From the NCBI GenBank assembly GCA_000696115.1, contig JJOH01000010.1:7126-71125 (forward strand): a stretch of 64,000 bases of DNA, given 5' to 3'. Each line of letters opens with the position of its first letter. Position 1 is the first letter of the stretch. Below the pieces are notes generated by a model. The model did no database searches and was not told the origin of the DNA. It saw only the letters and a program-made list of their open reading frames with translations. Positions 11,960 through 21,507 of this stretch are shown piece after piece. Both the position numbers and the translations under genes were made by a program. This DNA comes from Streptomyces olindensis. Lineage in GTDB: Bacteria > Actinomycetota > Actinomycetes > Streptomycetales > Streptomycetaceae.

Positions 11960-12493
11960 TCACAGATGCAGAAGCATCCGGCTGTTGCCCAAGGTGTTCG
12001 GTTTCACTCGTTCGAGACCGAGGAACTCCGCGACGCCCTCGTCATAGGAACGCAGCAGCTCCGCGTAGACATCCGTGTCGACGGGCGTCTCGCCGATCTC
12101 CACGAAGCCGTGCTTGCCGAAGAAGTCGACTTCGAAGGTCAGACAGAAAACGCGGCGAACGCCGAGCCAGCGGGCGGTGTGCAGCAACTTCTCCAGCAAC
12201 TGGTGTCCGACGCCCGCTCCCTTCAGGCCGGGCTTCACCGCGAGAGTGCGGACTTCCGCGAGGTCTTCCCACATCACGTGCAGGGCGCCGCAGCCGACGA
12301 CCTCGGCGTTGTCGTCGCGTTCCGCGACCCAGAACTCCTGGATGTCCTCGTAAAGCGTCACCGTCGCTTTGTCGAGCAGGATGCCGCCGCGGACGTAGGC
12401 GTCAAGGAGGCGGCGCACGGCCGGGACATCGCTGGTGCGGGCCCGTCGGACGGTGATGGCTTTTGCGGTGGCTTCGGGGCTCTTCGCGGGCAT
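11960..12493 (-). CDS. Amino-acid N-acetyltransferase (short ArgA-type GNAT)
   Basis: A 177-residue GNAT protein resembling the short actinobacterial N-acetylglutamate synthase (the Rv2747 type), which acetylates glutamate or glutamine with acetyl-CoA at the entry to arginine synthesis. The acetyl-CoA binding loop is VKPGLKGAGVGHQLL, followed by a conserved LTFEVDFFGKHGF segment typical of this subgroup. Nine bases separate its start from the stop of the BlaI-type gene upstream, so the two are probably cotranscribed. Assignment is by overall family resemblance; substrate specificity is inferred. Confidence 0.85.
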   Translation of the reverse strand: MPAKSPEATAKAITVRRARTSDVPAVRRLLDAYVRGGILLDKATVTLYEDIQEFWVAERDDNAEVVGCGALHVMWEDLAEVRTLAVKPGLKGAGVGHQLLEKLLHTARWLGVRRVFCLTFEVDFFGKHGFVEIGETPVDTDVYAELLRSYDEGVAEFLGLERVKPNTLGNSRMLLHL

Positions 12494-12502
12494 GAGCGGA
12501 CG

Positions 12503-13075
12503 CTATCGCCCGTCGCGGTCCTGTGCGGAGGCGGGGTTCTCCGGGGGGCCTTCGCGGGGTTCCGCGGGTTCTGCGGGTTCGTCGCCTTCCGCGGGTTCCG
12601 CGGGTTCTGCGGGTGTGCCGCCTTCCCCGGGTTCCGTGCGTTCCGGTCGTTCCGCGCCTTCCGGTCGTTCCGCCGGCCGAGCGGATTCCGACGGTTCGGT
12701 CGGTTCCTGGGTTTCCGGGCCCTGGACGATGCGTACCGCATCGCGAAGAGCCTGGCGCTGTTCCTCGCTCATCATGCCGAAGAAGGCGACGAGAGCGGCA
12801 GCGGGGTTGTCGCTCTGCGACCAGGCGTCGTTCATCAGGGCTGCGGCGTAGGCGGCGCGTGTGGAGACCGCCTCATATCGATAGGCACGGCCTTCCGCCT
12901 CGCGGCGCACCCAGCCCTTCTGATGGAGATTGTCCAAAACGGTCATCACCGTGGTGTAGGCGATGGACCGCTCCTTCTGAAGATCTTCCAGGACTTCTCG
13001 AACGGTCACGGGGCGGTTCCACTTCCAGACCCGCGACATGACCGCGTCTTCGAGTTCTCCCAATGGGCGAGGCAC
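12503..13075 (-). CDS. BlaI/MecI/CopY family transcriptional regulator
   Basis: A 190-residue protein. Residues 1 to about 120 form the winged-helix repressor domain of this family (GELEDAVMSRVW, then TVMTVLDNLHQKGWV). The rest is an unusual 65-residue tail rich in Pro, Ala and Glu with repeated PAEPAEP units, probably disordered. No BlaR-type sensor protease is adjacent; instead the gene is the first of a likely two-gene unit with the N-acetyltransferase. It starts at GTG 13075 with a weak ribosome site. Confidence 0.88.
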   Translation of the reverse strand: MPRPLGELEDAVMSRVWKWNRPVTVREVLEDLQKERSIAYTTVMTVLDNLHQKGWVRREAEGRAYRYEAVSTRAAYAAALMNDAWSQSDNPAAALVAFFGMMSEEQRQALRDAVRIVQGPETQEPTEPSESARPAERPEGAERPERTEPGEGGTPAEPAEPAEGDEPAEPAEPREGPPENPASAQDRDGR

Positions 13076-13220
13076 AGCTCAGAACAATAGTGGGAGATCT
13101 CGGTAATGGCGTGGCGGACGTGCGCTTCACCGGCGAACGGGAACAAAAAGGGCGTACGACTCGAAAGCGCGGGCTGCGTGGGGCGGCCTCGCGGAGTCGT
13201 ACGCCGTCGGCGGGGTGGGG

Positions 13221-13406
13221 TCAGGCGTCTGCCCTGGGGCTGGTCGCGGACTGGGGGGCGCCCTCCGCGCGGGCGAGGGCGGCGTCGACGGCCGCGTCCT
13301 CCTTGGCCTTGTTGGCGCCGCCCTGTGTCTTCACGATCACCCGGATCACGCCGATGAAGAAGATGGCCATGACGACCGGGGGCAGGAGCGCGGAGACGTA
13401 GTCCAT
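13221..13406 (-). CDS. Small single-pass membrane protein
   Basis: A 61-residue protein with one strong transmembrane helix at about residues 5-25 (LLPPVVMAIFFIGVIRVIV) followed by a short charged, Ala-rich cytoplasmic-looking tail. The starting ATG has coding-type composition and GC3 bias. I recognise it only as a conserved small membrane protein of streptomycetes. Function unknown. Confidence 0.7.
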   Translation of the reverse strand: MDYVSALLPPVVMAIFFIGVIRVIVKTQGGANKAKEDAAVDAALARAEGAPQSATSPRADA

Positions 13407-13424
13407 GGATCCAGGGTAGCCACG

Positions 13425-14087
13425 TCAGCCCGCGGCGAGCTGCTGGGGGTTCGCCGGGGGTGGCGGGGTGGGCTTGCGGCGCGGGAAGACCTCGCCCGGG
13501 GTGGGGATGGGGCGGGTGGGCTTCGGGGCGCCCGGGGCGGGGGCCGGGGTGGGCTTGGGGCTGGGCTTCGGGGCCGCGGGCTTGCGTTCGGGCTTCTTCT
13601 CGGGCTGCTTCTCGGGGGTGTCCATGGCGGATCTCCGGCCTTCCGAGAGACCTCCGGGGAGGGCGTGGAGGCGGGCGCGCGAGGCGGGGACGGTGGGGGT
13701 GGCCGCGGGGCCGGTGAGGGCGGCGACCGCGCAGCGCTCGAGGAGGGCCGCGGCGGTGGGGTTGCCGCGCAGGGCGCGGAGAGCGGCGAGGTCGTCGGGG
13801 TGGGGGCGGTATCCGGCACCCAGGGCCTCGTCCAGGAGTGCGAGGTAGCCGGCGGCGGCGCCGGGGAGGGCCGCGCGGTACCGGCCGAGGTCGGCCACGA
13901 GGAAGGCGCGCAGCCTGACCCCCTCCCGCATCGCCTCGTCGAGCGACTCTGCGAGGCGGAGGCAGTCCTGGACGTCGTCGGACGAGGCGGAGGTGGGGTG
14001 CAGGGCGAGGGCGAGAGCGCGGCGGAGCACACGCAGCTCCTCCACGCCGAACGCCATGCCGCCGCGGGATCCGTATGGCGTGGGCAT
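13425..14087 (-). CDS. Hypothetical protein with Pro/Lys-rich tail
   Basis: A 220-residue protein. The first 150 residues are helical and Ala/Leu/Arg-rich, without recognised motifs (VRLRAFLVADLGRYRAALPG). The last 70 are dominated by Lys-Pro repeats and are likely disordered, possibly wall- or nucleic-acid-associated. It ends 18 bp before the start of the small membrane protein gene, so the two may be one transcript. Codon bias supports coding. Function unknown. Confidence 0.7.
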   Translation of the reverse strand: MPTPYGSRGGMAFGVEELRVLRRALALALHPTSASSDDVQDCLRLAESLDEAMREGVRLRAFLVADLGRYRAALPGAAAGYLALLDEALGAGYRPHPDDLAALRALRGNPTAAALLERCAVAALTGPAATPTVPASRARLHALPGGLSEGRRSAMDTPEKQPEKKPERKPAAPKPSPKPTPAPAPGAPKPTRPIPTPGEVFPRRKPTPPPPANPQQLAAG

Positions 14088-14220
14088 GCGGCGACGATAC
14101 GCGCTAATCAGACAATTTCGACATAGGGGGCGGGTGTGGCGCGGGGGACCACTCGGGTGGGCGGGGTGCGGGTGCCTCCGGCGGTCGGGCCGGGGTGATG
14201 CCTCCGCGCCGGGGGTGGGT

Positions 14221-14266
14221 CGGGGCCGCGCCCTGCGGGCAATCGTGCCGCTGGGGCGGGCTGCGG
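14221..14266. repeat. Intergenic GC-rich double-hairpin element
   Basis: The gap between the hypothetical gene and coaX contains two adjacent small dyads, GCCC-N3-GGGC and CCGC-N4-GCGG. The block resembles short intergenic repeats I associate with Streptomyces genomes, but I see only one copy here. Confidence 0.3.
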
Positions 14267-14301
14267 ACCCACCCGGCCCCGGCTACGACGCACCGCACCG
14301 C

Positions 14302-15099
14302 TCACATACGCGACACGTTCCGCTCGTACACCAGCCGCAGTCCGATCAGCGTGAGCCACGGCTCGTGCTCGTCGATGACCGACGACTCGCCCAGGACCAT
14401 CGGCGCCAGTCCCCCCGTCGCGATGACGGTGACGTCGTCGGGGTCCTCGGCCAGCTCGCGGGCCACGCGGTTGACGACCCCGTCGACCTGGCCGGCGAAA
14501 CCGTAGATGATGCCCGACTGCATCGCCTCGACCGTGTTCTTGCCGATGACGCTGCGCGGCCGGGCCACCTCGATCTTGCGGAGCTGGGCGCCGCGGACGC
14601 CGAGGGCCTCGACGGAGATCTCGATGCCGGGGGCGATGACCCCGCCGACGTACTCGCCGCGCGCGCTGACCGCGTCGAACGTGGTCGCCGTGCCGAAGTC
14701 GACGACGATGGCCGGGCCGCCGTAGAGCTCGACCGCCGCGACCGCGTTGATGATGCGGTCCGCGCCGACCTCCTTGGGGTTGTCCATGAGGATCGGGACG
14801 CCCGTCTTGACGCCCGGTTCGACGAGGACCGCCGGGACGTCGCCGTAGTAGCGGCGCGTCACCTCGCGGAGTTCGTGCAGGACCGAGGGGACGGTGGCGC
14901 AGATGGCGATGCCGTCGATGCCGTCGCCCAGTTCGTCGCCGAGGAGCGGGTGCATGCCCATCAGGCCCTGGAGGAGGACCGCGAGCTCGTCGGCGGTGCG
15001 GCGCGCGTCCGTGGAGATGCGCCAGTGTTCGACGATGTCCTCGCCGTCGAACAGGCCCAGGACGGTGTGGGTGTTTCCTACGTCGATCGTCAGCAGCAT
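14302..15099 (-). CDS. coaX: Type III pantothenate kinase
   Basis: A 265-residue kinase for the first step of CoA synthesis, pantothenate to 4'-phosphopantothenate, with potassium-dependent ASKHA-fold chemistry. The phosphate-1 motif DVGNTHT (residues 5-11), the GADRIINAVAA segment and the DFGTATTFDAVS motif are all intact. It is the last gene of the DUF2520-panC-nadB-nadC-coaX series, 17 bp after nadC. Placing it behind panC puts two pantothenate steps in one transcript. Confidence 0.96.
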   Translation of the reverse strand: MLLTIDVGNTHTVLGLFDGEDIVEHWRISTDARRTADELAVLLQGLMGMHPLLGDELGDGIDGIAICATVPSVLHELREVTRRYYGDVPAVLVEPGVKTGVPILMDNPKEVGADRIINAVAAVELYGGPAIVVDFGTATTFDAVSARGEYVGGVIAPGIEISVEALGVRGAQLRKIEVARPRSVIGKNTVEAMQSGIIYGFAGQVDGVVNRVARELAEDPDDVTVIATGGLAPMVLGESSVIDEHEPWLTLIGLRLVYERNVSRM

Positions 15100-15116
15100 G
15101 ACCCGACCCCGCTCCC

Positions 15117-16097
15117 CTACTCCGCCGGCCGCAGGTCCAGGCCGATGTCCAGGATCGGCGAGGAGTGGGTGAGGGCCCCGACGGCCAGGTAGTCGACGCC
15201 GGTGTCGGCGTAGGCCTTGGCGTTGTCGAGGGTGAGGCGGCCGGAGGCCTCCAGGGCGGCGCGGCCCTGGACGATCGCGACGGCCTCCGCGCACTCCGCG
15301 GGCGTGAAGTTGTCCAGCAGGATCAGGTCGGCGCCCGCGTCCAGGACCTCGCGGAGCTGGTGCAGCGTGTCGACCTCGACCTCGATGGGAACCTCGGGGA
15401 AGCGTTCGCGGACCGCCTGGAAGGCCTGGGCGACACCGCCCGCGGCGACCACGTGGTTGTCCTTGACGAGGGCCGCGTCCGAGAGGGACATGCGGTGGTT
15501 GACGCCGCCGCCGCAGCGGACCGCGTACTTCTCCAGGCTGCGCAGGCCCGGGGTGGTCTTGCGGGTGTCGCGGACCCTGGCCTTCGTGCCCTCCAGGACG
15601 TCCGCCCACGCGCGCGTGGCCGTCGCGATGCCGGACAGGCGGCACAGGATGTTCAGCGCGCTGCGCTCGGCCGTGAGGAGGTCGCGGGTGCGGGTGGTGA
15701 CGGACAGGAGCTTCTGGCCCGCCTCGACGCGGTCGCCGTCCTCCGCGTGGCGCTCGATCTCCAGTTCCTCCTCGCAGACGACCGAGAGGACCGCTTCGGC
15801 GACGCGCAGGCCGGCCACGACGCCCGCCTCGCGTGCGGTGAAGTCGGCGGTGGCCACCGCGTCCTCGGGGATCGTCGCGACCGTGGTCACGTCCACGCCG
15901 TGGGCCAGGTCCTCCTGGACGGCCACGTTGGCGATGTCCTCGACCTCGACGGGGTCGAGTCCGGCGTCGGCCAGGAGCTGGGCGAGCGCGGGGTCCAGGC
16001 CGCACTCGAGGTACGCCTCGTCGTCCGCGCCGCAGGCGCAGCCGTCGCCGCAGCCTCCGGAGGCGAGGGGAAGGTCGGGGGTGCTCACGTCGGTCAC
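15117..16097 (-). CDS. nadC: Nicotinate-nucleotide pyrophosphorylase (carboxylating)
   Basis: A 326-residue quinolinate phosphoribosyltransferase making nicotinate mononucleotide. The core has the expected TTRTRDLLTAERSALNILCRLSG and DTRKTTPGLR segments, then the barrel's DNFTPAE. Residues 1-30 are an added cysteine-rich N-terminus (GGCGDGCACG) not needed for the fold. The GTG at 16097 overlaps the nadB stop by four bases (GTGA) and has an AGGAG site, so translation is probably coupled. Confidence 0.95.
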   Translation of the reverse strand: MTDVSTPDLPLASGGCGDGCACGADDEAYLECGLDPALAQLLADAGLDPVEVEDIANVAVQEDLAHGVDVTTVATIPEDAVATADFTAREAGVVAGLRVAEAVLSVVCEEELEIERHAEDGDRVEAGQKLLSVTTRTRDLLTAERSALNILCRLSGIATATRAWADVLEGTKARVRDTRKTTPGLRSLEKYAVRCGGGVNHRMSLSDAALVKDNHVVAAGGVAQAFQAVRERFPEVPIEVEVDTLHQLREVLDAGADLILLDNFTPAECAEAVAIVQGRAALEASGRLTLDNAKAYADTGVDYLAVGALTHSSPILDIGLDLRPAE

Positions 16098-17803
16098 TGC
16101 TCCTGGGGGGCCTGGGACGGGGTGGTCGTAGGGAAGTGTGTGGTGTCCGTGGTGTGCACGGCCAGCGTCCGGTCGGGGTTCAGGGTGACGACGATGTGGC
16201 GGCGCCAGTTCGTGTCGTCGCGCTCGGGGCGGTCCTCGCGCCAGTGGCAGCCCCGGGTCTCCTCGCGCAGCAGGGCGGCGGCGACGAGGACGCGGGCCAC
16301 GCACAGGAGGTTGGTGGCCTCCCAGGTGTCGACGCCGGGCTCGGCGGTCTTGCCGTTCTCGGCGAGGGCGTCGCGGGCGTCGGTGTGGAGCTGCTGGAGC
16401 CGGTCGGCGGCCTGGGCGAGGGACTCCGCCGAGCGCAGGACCCCGGCCCCGTTCGTCATGATCCGCTGGATCGTGAAGCGGGCCTCCGGGGTCTGCAGGG
16501 GGTGCTCGGGGGTCTCCGGGTGGGGCAGGGGCTGCGGCACGCGCGCCTGGAGGCCGCCCGCCGCGATGTCGGCCGCGATGCGCTCGGCGTAGACCAGGCC
16601 CTCCAGGAGGGAGTTGGAGGCCAGGCGGTTGGCACCGTGCACGCCGGTGCAGGCGACCTCGCCGCACGCGTACAGGCCGGGCACGGTCGTACGGCCGTGG
16701 GAGTCGGTGCGGACGCCGCCGGAGGCGTAGTGGGCGGCCGGGGCGATCGGGATGGGCTCGGTGACCGGGTCGATGCCGTGGGCGCGGCAGGCGGCGAGGA
16801 TCGTCGGGAAGCGGTGTTCCCACATGTCGGCGCCGAAGTGCCGGGCGTCGAGGTACATGTGCTCGGCGTCCCGCTCCTGCATGCGGCGCGTGATGCCCTT
16901 GGCGACGATGTCCCGGGGGGCGAGTTCGGCGAGTTCGTGCCGGCCGAGCATGAAGCGCACGCCGTCGGCGTCCACGAGGTGGGCGCCCTCGCCGCGCACG
17001 GCCTCGGAGACCAGGGGCTGCTGGCCCTCGGCGTCCGGGCCGAGGAACAGGACGGTCGGGTGGAACTGGACGAACTCCAGGTCGCTGACCTCGGCGCCCG
17101 CGCGCAGGGCCAGGGCGACGCCGTCACCGGTCGAGACCGACGGGTTGGTGGTCGCGGAGAACACCTGGCCCATGCCGCCGGTCGCCAGGACCACGGCCGG
17201 GGCGTGGACCGCCCCGACGCCGTCGTGCTGGCCCTCGCCCATGACGTGCAGGGTGACGCCGGCGGTGTGGCCCTCGGCGTCCGTGAGGAGGTCCAGGACG
17301 AGGGCGTTCTCGATGGTGCGCATCCCCCGCGCGCGGACCGCCTCGACCAGGGCGCGGGAGATCTCGGCGCCGGTCGCGTCGCCGCCGGCGTGGGCGATGC
17401 GGCGGCGGTGGTGGCCGCCCTCGCGGGTGAGTTCCAGGCCGCCTTCGGAGGACTCGTCGAACTGGGCGCCGGTCTCGATGAGGCGGCGTACGGCGTCGGG
17501 GCCCTCGGTGACGAGGAGCCGGACCGCTTCCTCGTCGCACAGACCCGCGCCCGCGACCAGGGTGTCGTCCAGGTGCTGTTCGGGGGTGTCGCCCTCGCCG
17601 AGGGCCGCCGCGATGCCGCCCTGGGCCCAGCGGGTGGAGCCGTCGTCGAGGCGGGCCTTGGTGACCACGACGGTGTGCAGGCCCGCGGCCTCGCAGCGCA
17701 GGGCCGCGGTCAGGCCGGCGACGCCGGAGCCGACGACGACCACGTCCGCGGCGATGGACCATCCGGGGGCGGGCGCGTGCAGTCGTATGCCTGTGGTGGT
17801 CAC
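16094..17803 (-). CDS. nadB: L-aspartate oxidase
   Basis: A 569-residue FAD flavoprotein that oxidises L-aspartate to iminoaspartate for quinolinate synthesis. The N-terminal dinucleotide fold [11 protein letters not shown] lies around residues 20-30, and the fumarate-reductase-like active region has HPTVLF and [21 protein letters not shown]. The GTG at 17803 overlaps the panC stop by four bases and the 3' end overlaps nadC. The partner NadA, which condenses the product with dihydroxyacetone phosphate, is not in this window. Confidence 0.96.
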   Translation of the reverse strand: MTTTGIRLHAPAPGWSIAADVVVVGSGVAGLTAALRCEAAGLHTVVVTKARLDDGSTRWAQGGIAAALGEGDTPEQHLDDTLVAGAGLCDEEAVRLLVTEGPDAVRRLIETGAQFDESSEGGLELTREGGHHRRRIAHAGGDATGAEISRALVEAVRARGMRTIENALVLDLLTDAEGHTAGVTLHVMGEGQHDGVGAVHAPAVVLATGGMGQVFSATTNPSVSTGDGVALALRAGAEVSDLEFVQFHPTVLFLGPDAEGQQPLVSEAVRGEGAHLVDADGVRFMLGRHELAELAPRDIVAKGITRRMQERDAEHMYLDARHFGADMWEHRFPTILAACRAHGIDPVTEPIPIAPAAHYASGGVRTDSHGRTTVPGLYACGEVACTGVHGANRLASNSLLEGLVYAERIAADIAAGGLQARVPQPLPHPETPEHPLQTPEARFTIQRIMTNGAGVLRSAESLAQAADRLQQLHTDARDALAENGKTAEPGVDTWEATNLLCVARVLVAAALLREETRGCHWREDRPERDDTNWRRHIVVTLNPDRTLAVHTTDTTHFPTTTPSQAPQEQ

Positions 17804-18801
17804 GAGGCGGCTCCGAGGGTTCCGAAGGTGAGGGGGATGTTGTCGATCAGCCGGGTCGTCCCGACCCGGGCGGCGACGGCGAGGACCGCCTCGCCGGTGA
17901 AGTCGTCCCCGATCTCGCTGAAGTCGGAGGGGTCCACCAGGGCGAGGTAGTCCAGCGCGAGCGGCGGATCGAGGCGGGCGGCCTCGTCGAGGACCTGGCG
18001 GGCCGCCGCGCGCACGGCGGCGGGGCCGCCCGGGACAGCCGTCGCGACGGCGTGCGCGTCCGCCGCCGCACGGGACTCGCCTATGGCGCTGAGCGCCTCG
18101 GCACGCGCGCGCGTGGCGGGCACTTCACGGGCCCGGGCGCGCAGCGCCTCCTGCGCGGCGTGCCGGTCCTGGCCCGCGAACAGGGCCCGGGACAGCGCGA
18201 GGGCCGTGCGCCGCTCGGCGGGCGAGAGGTAGCGGTTGCGGCTGGACAGGGCCAGGCCGTCCTCCTCGCGGACGGTGGGGACGCCGACGATCTCCACGCC
18301 GAAGTTCAGGTCCCGCACCATGCGGCGGATCAGGGCGAGCTGCTGGGCGTCCTTCTGGCCGTACAGGGCGACGTCGGGGCGGGTGAGGTGCAGCAGCTTG
18401 GCGACGACCGTGAGCATGCCGTCGAAGTGGCCGGGGCGGGAGGCGCCCTCCAGGCGCTCGCCCATGGGGCCGGCGCTGATGCGGACCTGGGGCTCGCCGC
18501 CCGGGTAGACCTCGTCGACGGCGGGGGCGAACACGACGTCGGCGCCCGACTGTTCGGCGAGCTTGACGTCGGCGTCCAGGGTGCGGGGGTAGCGGTCGAG
18601 GTCCTCGCCCGCGCCGAACTGGAGCGGGTTGACGAAGACCGTGACGACGACCTCGCCCTCGCGGCCGGCCAGGCGGCGCGCGGTGCGGATCAGCGTGGCG
18701 TGGCCCTCGTGCAGCGCGCCCATGGTCATCACCACGGCGCGGCGGCCCGTACGCGCGCGTGCGTGCAGGTCGCCGGCGGTGTGCAGCATGGTGGTGGTCA
18801 T
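17800..18801 (-). CDS. panC: Pantothenate synthetase
   Basis: A 333-residue pantoate-beta-alanine ligase (ATP to AMP). The ATP-binding HIGH-like motif is [14 protein letters not shown] near residues 25-38. The [16 protein letters not shown] segment and the loop SSRNRYLS are present. It is slightly longer than many homologues because of an Ala-rich C-terminal region. Its ATG overlaps the stop of the DUF2520 gene (ATGA) and its own stop overlaps nadB, so it sits in a translationally coupled chain. Confidence 0.96.
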   Translation of the reverse strand: MTTTMLHTAGDLHARARTGRRAVVMTMGALHEGHATLIRTARRLAGREGEVVVTVFVNPLQFGAGEDLDRYPRTLDADVKLAEQSGADVVFAPAVDEVYPGGEPQVRISAGPMGERLEGASRPGHFDGMLTVVAKLLHLTRPDVALYGQKDAQQLALIRRMVRDLNFGVEIVGVPTVREEDGLALSSRNRYLSPAERRTALALSRALFAGQDRHAAQEALRARAREVPATRARAEALSAIGESRAAADAHAVATAVPGGPAAVRAAARQVLDEAARLDPPLALDYLALVDPSDFSEIGDDFTGEAVLAVAARVGTTRLIDNIPLTFGTLGAAS

Positions 18802-19736
18802 CGGGCGTCCCCCTCGGTGCCTCGGGTGCCGTCGGTCCCGTCGGCGAGTACCCCGAGGAGGTCCTCGGCGAGCTCGGGCTTCAGCAGGCCGTGGGCCAGG
18901 GCCCGGTCAGCGGTGGCGCGGGCCATGGCCAGGTAGCCGGCGACGGTCTGCGGGGCGTGCAGGCGCAGCTCCGTGACGTGTGCGGCGACCGTGCCCGCGT
19001 CGCCGCGCGCGACCGGGCCGGTGAGGGCCGCGTCGCCGGAGCGCAGGGCGTTGTCCAGGGCGGCGCCGAGCAGCGGGCCGAGCATCCGGTCGGGGGCCGC
19101 GACGCCGGCCGCGCTCAGCAGCTCCATGGACTGGGCAACGAGGGTGACCAGGTGGTTGGCGCCGAGCGCGAGGGCCGCGTGGTAGAGCGGCCGGTTCTCC
19201 TCGGCGATCCACTCGGGCTCGCCGCCCATCTCGATGACGAGGGCCTCGGCGGCCAGGCGCAGTTCCTCGGGCGCGGTGACGCCGAAGGAGCAGCCGGCCA
19301 GCCGCTGCACGTCCACGGGCGTGCCGGTGAAGGTCATGGCGGGGTGCAGGGCCAGCGGCAGGGCGCCCGCGCGCAGGGCCGGGTCGAGGACCCGCGCGCC
19401 GTACCGCCCGGAGGTGTGGACGAGCAGCTGCCCCGGCCGGACGGACCCGGTGTCGGCGAGGCCCGCGACCAGGTCGGGCAGGGCGTCGTCCGGGACCGTC
19501 AGCAGGACCAGGTCGGCGCGCTGGAGGACCTCGGCGGGCGGCATCACCGGCACATCGGGCAGCAGTCGCGCGGCCCGGCGCCGGGAGGCGTCGGAGACCG
19601 CGGAGACGGCGACCGGGCGGTGCCCGGCGAGCTGGAGGGACGCGGCCAGTGCGGGTCCCACGCGGCCGGCGCCGACGACGCCGACGGTGAGCCGCGCGGG
19701 GCGGTCCTTGGGGTCTGGCTGTGGGGTTGTGTTCAC
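18798..19736 (-). CDS. Rossmann-like and DUF2520 domain protein, first gene of the pan/nad operon
   Basis: A 312-residue protein with an N-terminal NAD(P)-binding fold ([14 protein letters not shown], about residues 17-30) and a C-terminal helical DUF2520 domain, overall like a ketopantoate or pyrroline-carboxylate reductase. It starts with GTG and its stop overlaps panC by four bases. Because panC needs pantoate and no panE is in the window, ketopantoate reductase is a reasonable guess, but no proof is visible in the sequence. Confidence 0.85.
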   Translation of the reverse strand: MNTTPQPDPKDRPARLTVGVVGAGRVGPALAASLQLAGHRPVAVSAVSDASRRRAARLLPDVPVMPPAEVLQRADLVLLTVPDDALPDLVAGLADTGSVRPGQLLVHTSGRYGARVLDPALRAGALPLALHPAMTFTGTPVDVQRLAGCSFGVTAPEELRLAAEALVIEMGGEPEWIAEENRPLYHAALALGANHLVTLVAQSMELLSAAGVAAPDRMLGPLLGAALDNALRSGDAALTGPVARGDAGTVAAHVTELRLHAPQTVAGYLAMARATADRALAHGLLKPELAEDLLGVLADGTDGTRGTEGDAR

Positions 19737-19914
19737 TCGACGGCGGCCTTCCCGTTCCAGTCCGCTCCGGGTACCGGACGATTTCTCGTCATGTTAACGC
19801 GATCGGTTCGAGGGACGTTCGGTTGTCCACAGGGTGTGCATGTCCGCGCGTGTTTCCGGACGGCGTTCGAAATGCGGGTGCCCGGTGGCGGGCGCGCGGG
19901 GGAGGATCCGCACC

Positions 19915-21087
19915 ATGACCGACTTGGCGGAACGCGATGAGCAGGCGACGGACCGGGACCGGGCCGCGGGGATGCGTGAGCGGCGGCTGGCGGCCCAGCG
20001 CGGCGCGCGGCGGGTGTTCGCGCGGTTCGGTTTCCAACGGACCCTGCGGGAGCGGCTGGCGGTGCTGGACGAGGCGGAGGACGTCCACGACCTGGACGAA
20101 CTGTCGGACTGGTACGGCGACGGGGTCGTCGAGGCGCTGGAGCGGAAGGTCGCGGGACTCCTCGGCACCGAGGCGGCGGCGTTCTTCCCGACGGGCACGA
20201 TGGCCCAGCAGGTGGCCCTGCGCTGCTGGGCGGGCCGCACCGGCAACCCGACCGTGGCCCTGCACGCGCTCAGCCATCCGGAGGTGCACGAGCGGAACGC
20301 GTTCAGCGAGGTCGGCGGACTGCGCCCGGTGCGGGTGACGGGCGAGCCGCGGCTGCCGACCGCCGCGGAGGTGCGCGACTTCGAGGAGCCCTTCGGGGCG
20401 CTGATGCTGGAACTGCCCCTCAGGGACGCCGGTTTCGTGCTGCCCACCTGGGAGGAGCTGACCGAGGTGGTGGAGGCCGCGCGGGAGCGGGACGCGGTGG
20501 TGCACTTCGACGGGGCGCGGCTGTGGGAGTCCACGGTGCAGCTCGGCCGGCCCCTGGAGGAGATCGCGGGGCTGGCCGACAGCGTCTACGTGTCGTTCTA
20601 CAAGTCTTTGGAGGCGTTCGGCGGCGCGGCCCTCGCCGGTCCGAAGGAGCTGGTGGAGGAGGCGAAGGCCTGGCGGCACCGGTACGGCGGCCAGGTCTTC
20701 CAGCAGTTCCCCACGGCCCTGTCGGCGCTGGTCGGACTGGAGCGCGAACTGCCGCGGCTGCCGGAGTACGTGGCCCACGCGCGCGTGGTGGCCGCCGCCC
20801 TGCGCGAGGGGTTCGCCGCGGCCGGGCTGCCGTGGGCGCGCGTGCACCCGGAGGTGCCGCACACCCACGACTTCCAGGTGTGGCTGCCGTACGACGCGGA
20901 CGTGCTCGCGGAGGTGTCGGTCCGGGCGGCCGAGGAGACGGGCTGCGTCCTGTTCGCCTCCCCCTGGAACCGGGGCGGTCCGGGTCTGGCGGTCACAGAG
21001 GTGCATGTACGGGCCGAGGGGCTGGAGTGGACCGTCGAGGACGTGAAGAGCGCGGTGGCGGAGTTCGTGGCCCGGCTGCCGGAGTAG
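19915..21087 (+). CDS. Threonine aldolase / beta-eliminating lyase family PLP enzyme
   Basis: A 390-residue fold-type I PLP enzyme. The PLP lysine lies in YVSFYKSLEAFGG and the cofactor aspartate in HFDGARLWE; the TAL-like FFPTGTMAQQ phosphate-binding segment is at about residue 90. These match low-specificity threonine aldolases, though this subgroup is distant and its substrate is unknown. The ATG at 19915 follows GGAGG; the frame upstream is Arg-rich and not conserved. It is divergent from the pan/nad operon and monocistronic. Confidence 0.88.
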   Translation: MTDLAERDEQATDRDRAAGMRERRLAAQRGARRVFARFGFQRTLRERLAVLDEAEDVHDLDELSDWYGDGVVEALERKVAGLLGTEAAAFFPTGTMAQQVALRCWAGRTGNPTVALHALSHPEVHERNAFSEVGGLRPVRVTGEPRLPTAAEVRDFEEPFGALMLELPLRDAGFVLPTWEELTEVVEAARERDAVVHFDGARLWESTVQLGRPLEEIAGLADSVYVSFYKSLEAFGGAALAGPKELVEEAKAWRHRYGGQVFQQFPTALSALVGLERELPRLPEYVAHARVVAAALREGFAAAGLPWARVHPEVPHTHDFQVWLPYDADVLAEVSVRAAEETGCVLFASPWNRGGPGLAVTEVHVRAEGLEWTVEDVKSAVAEFVARLPE

Positions 21088-21141
21088 GTCGACTGGGAAC
21101 AGGTCCCGCCGAGGGGAAAGCCGGCTCGGGTGGGAGCGGGC

Positions 21142-21345
21142 TCAGATGGGGCGCCGCCGCCACCGGCTCAGGGTGTCCCGGAACCGGTGGCGGGCCGGAC
21201 GGCCCGCCAGGACCGCCCTGAACCGGCGTTCGTCGCGCCACTCCCGTACGACCTGCCGGTCGTGCGCGCCCGGAGCGGGCGGGACGGGTTCGCCGAGGGA
21301 CCGGGCGCGGTGGACGTCGAGGAGGTGCTGCTGCGTGATGCTCAT
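21142..21345 (-). CDS. Small basic hypothetical protein
   Basis: A 67-residue protein rich in Arg (RRFRAVLAGRPARHRFRD), with a GAGG site nine bases upstream of the ATG. It is divergent from the DUF5937 regulator, with the perfect dyad at 21444-21472 in the shared spacer, which supports it being a real, co-regulated gene. No domain is recognised. Confidence 0.6.
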   Translation of the reverse strand: MSITQQHLLDVHRARSLGEPVPPAPGAHDRQVVREWRDERRFRAVLAGRPARHRFRDTLSRWRRRPI

Positions 21346-21443
21346 GGTGGATCGCCTCTGCGGGACGGGGTGAGGGAGGAGGTCCGAAGGCTCCGCGGCT
21401 GCCCCGGTGGATCCACCGTGCGCACGGGCCGAGGGCGGCGTCG

Positions 21444-21472
21444 CGTCGATTGACGACGCCCGTCAATCGACG
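21444..21472. promoter_or_regulatory. Perfect 12-bp inverted repeat, likely ArsR-type operator
   Basis: CGTCGATTGACG (21444-21455) and CGTCAATCGACG (21461-21472) are exact inverted copies with a 5-bp spacer. The core TTGACG-N5-CGTCAA resembles ArsR-family operators. It lies between the divergent 67-residue gene and the DUF5937/ArsR gene, 36 bp before the latter's start. Confidence 0.75.
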
Positions 21473-21507
21473 GGGGCGTTGTCAGTGGCCGGGTGCACCA
21501 TGAGGGC

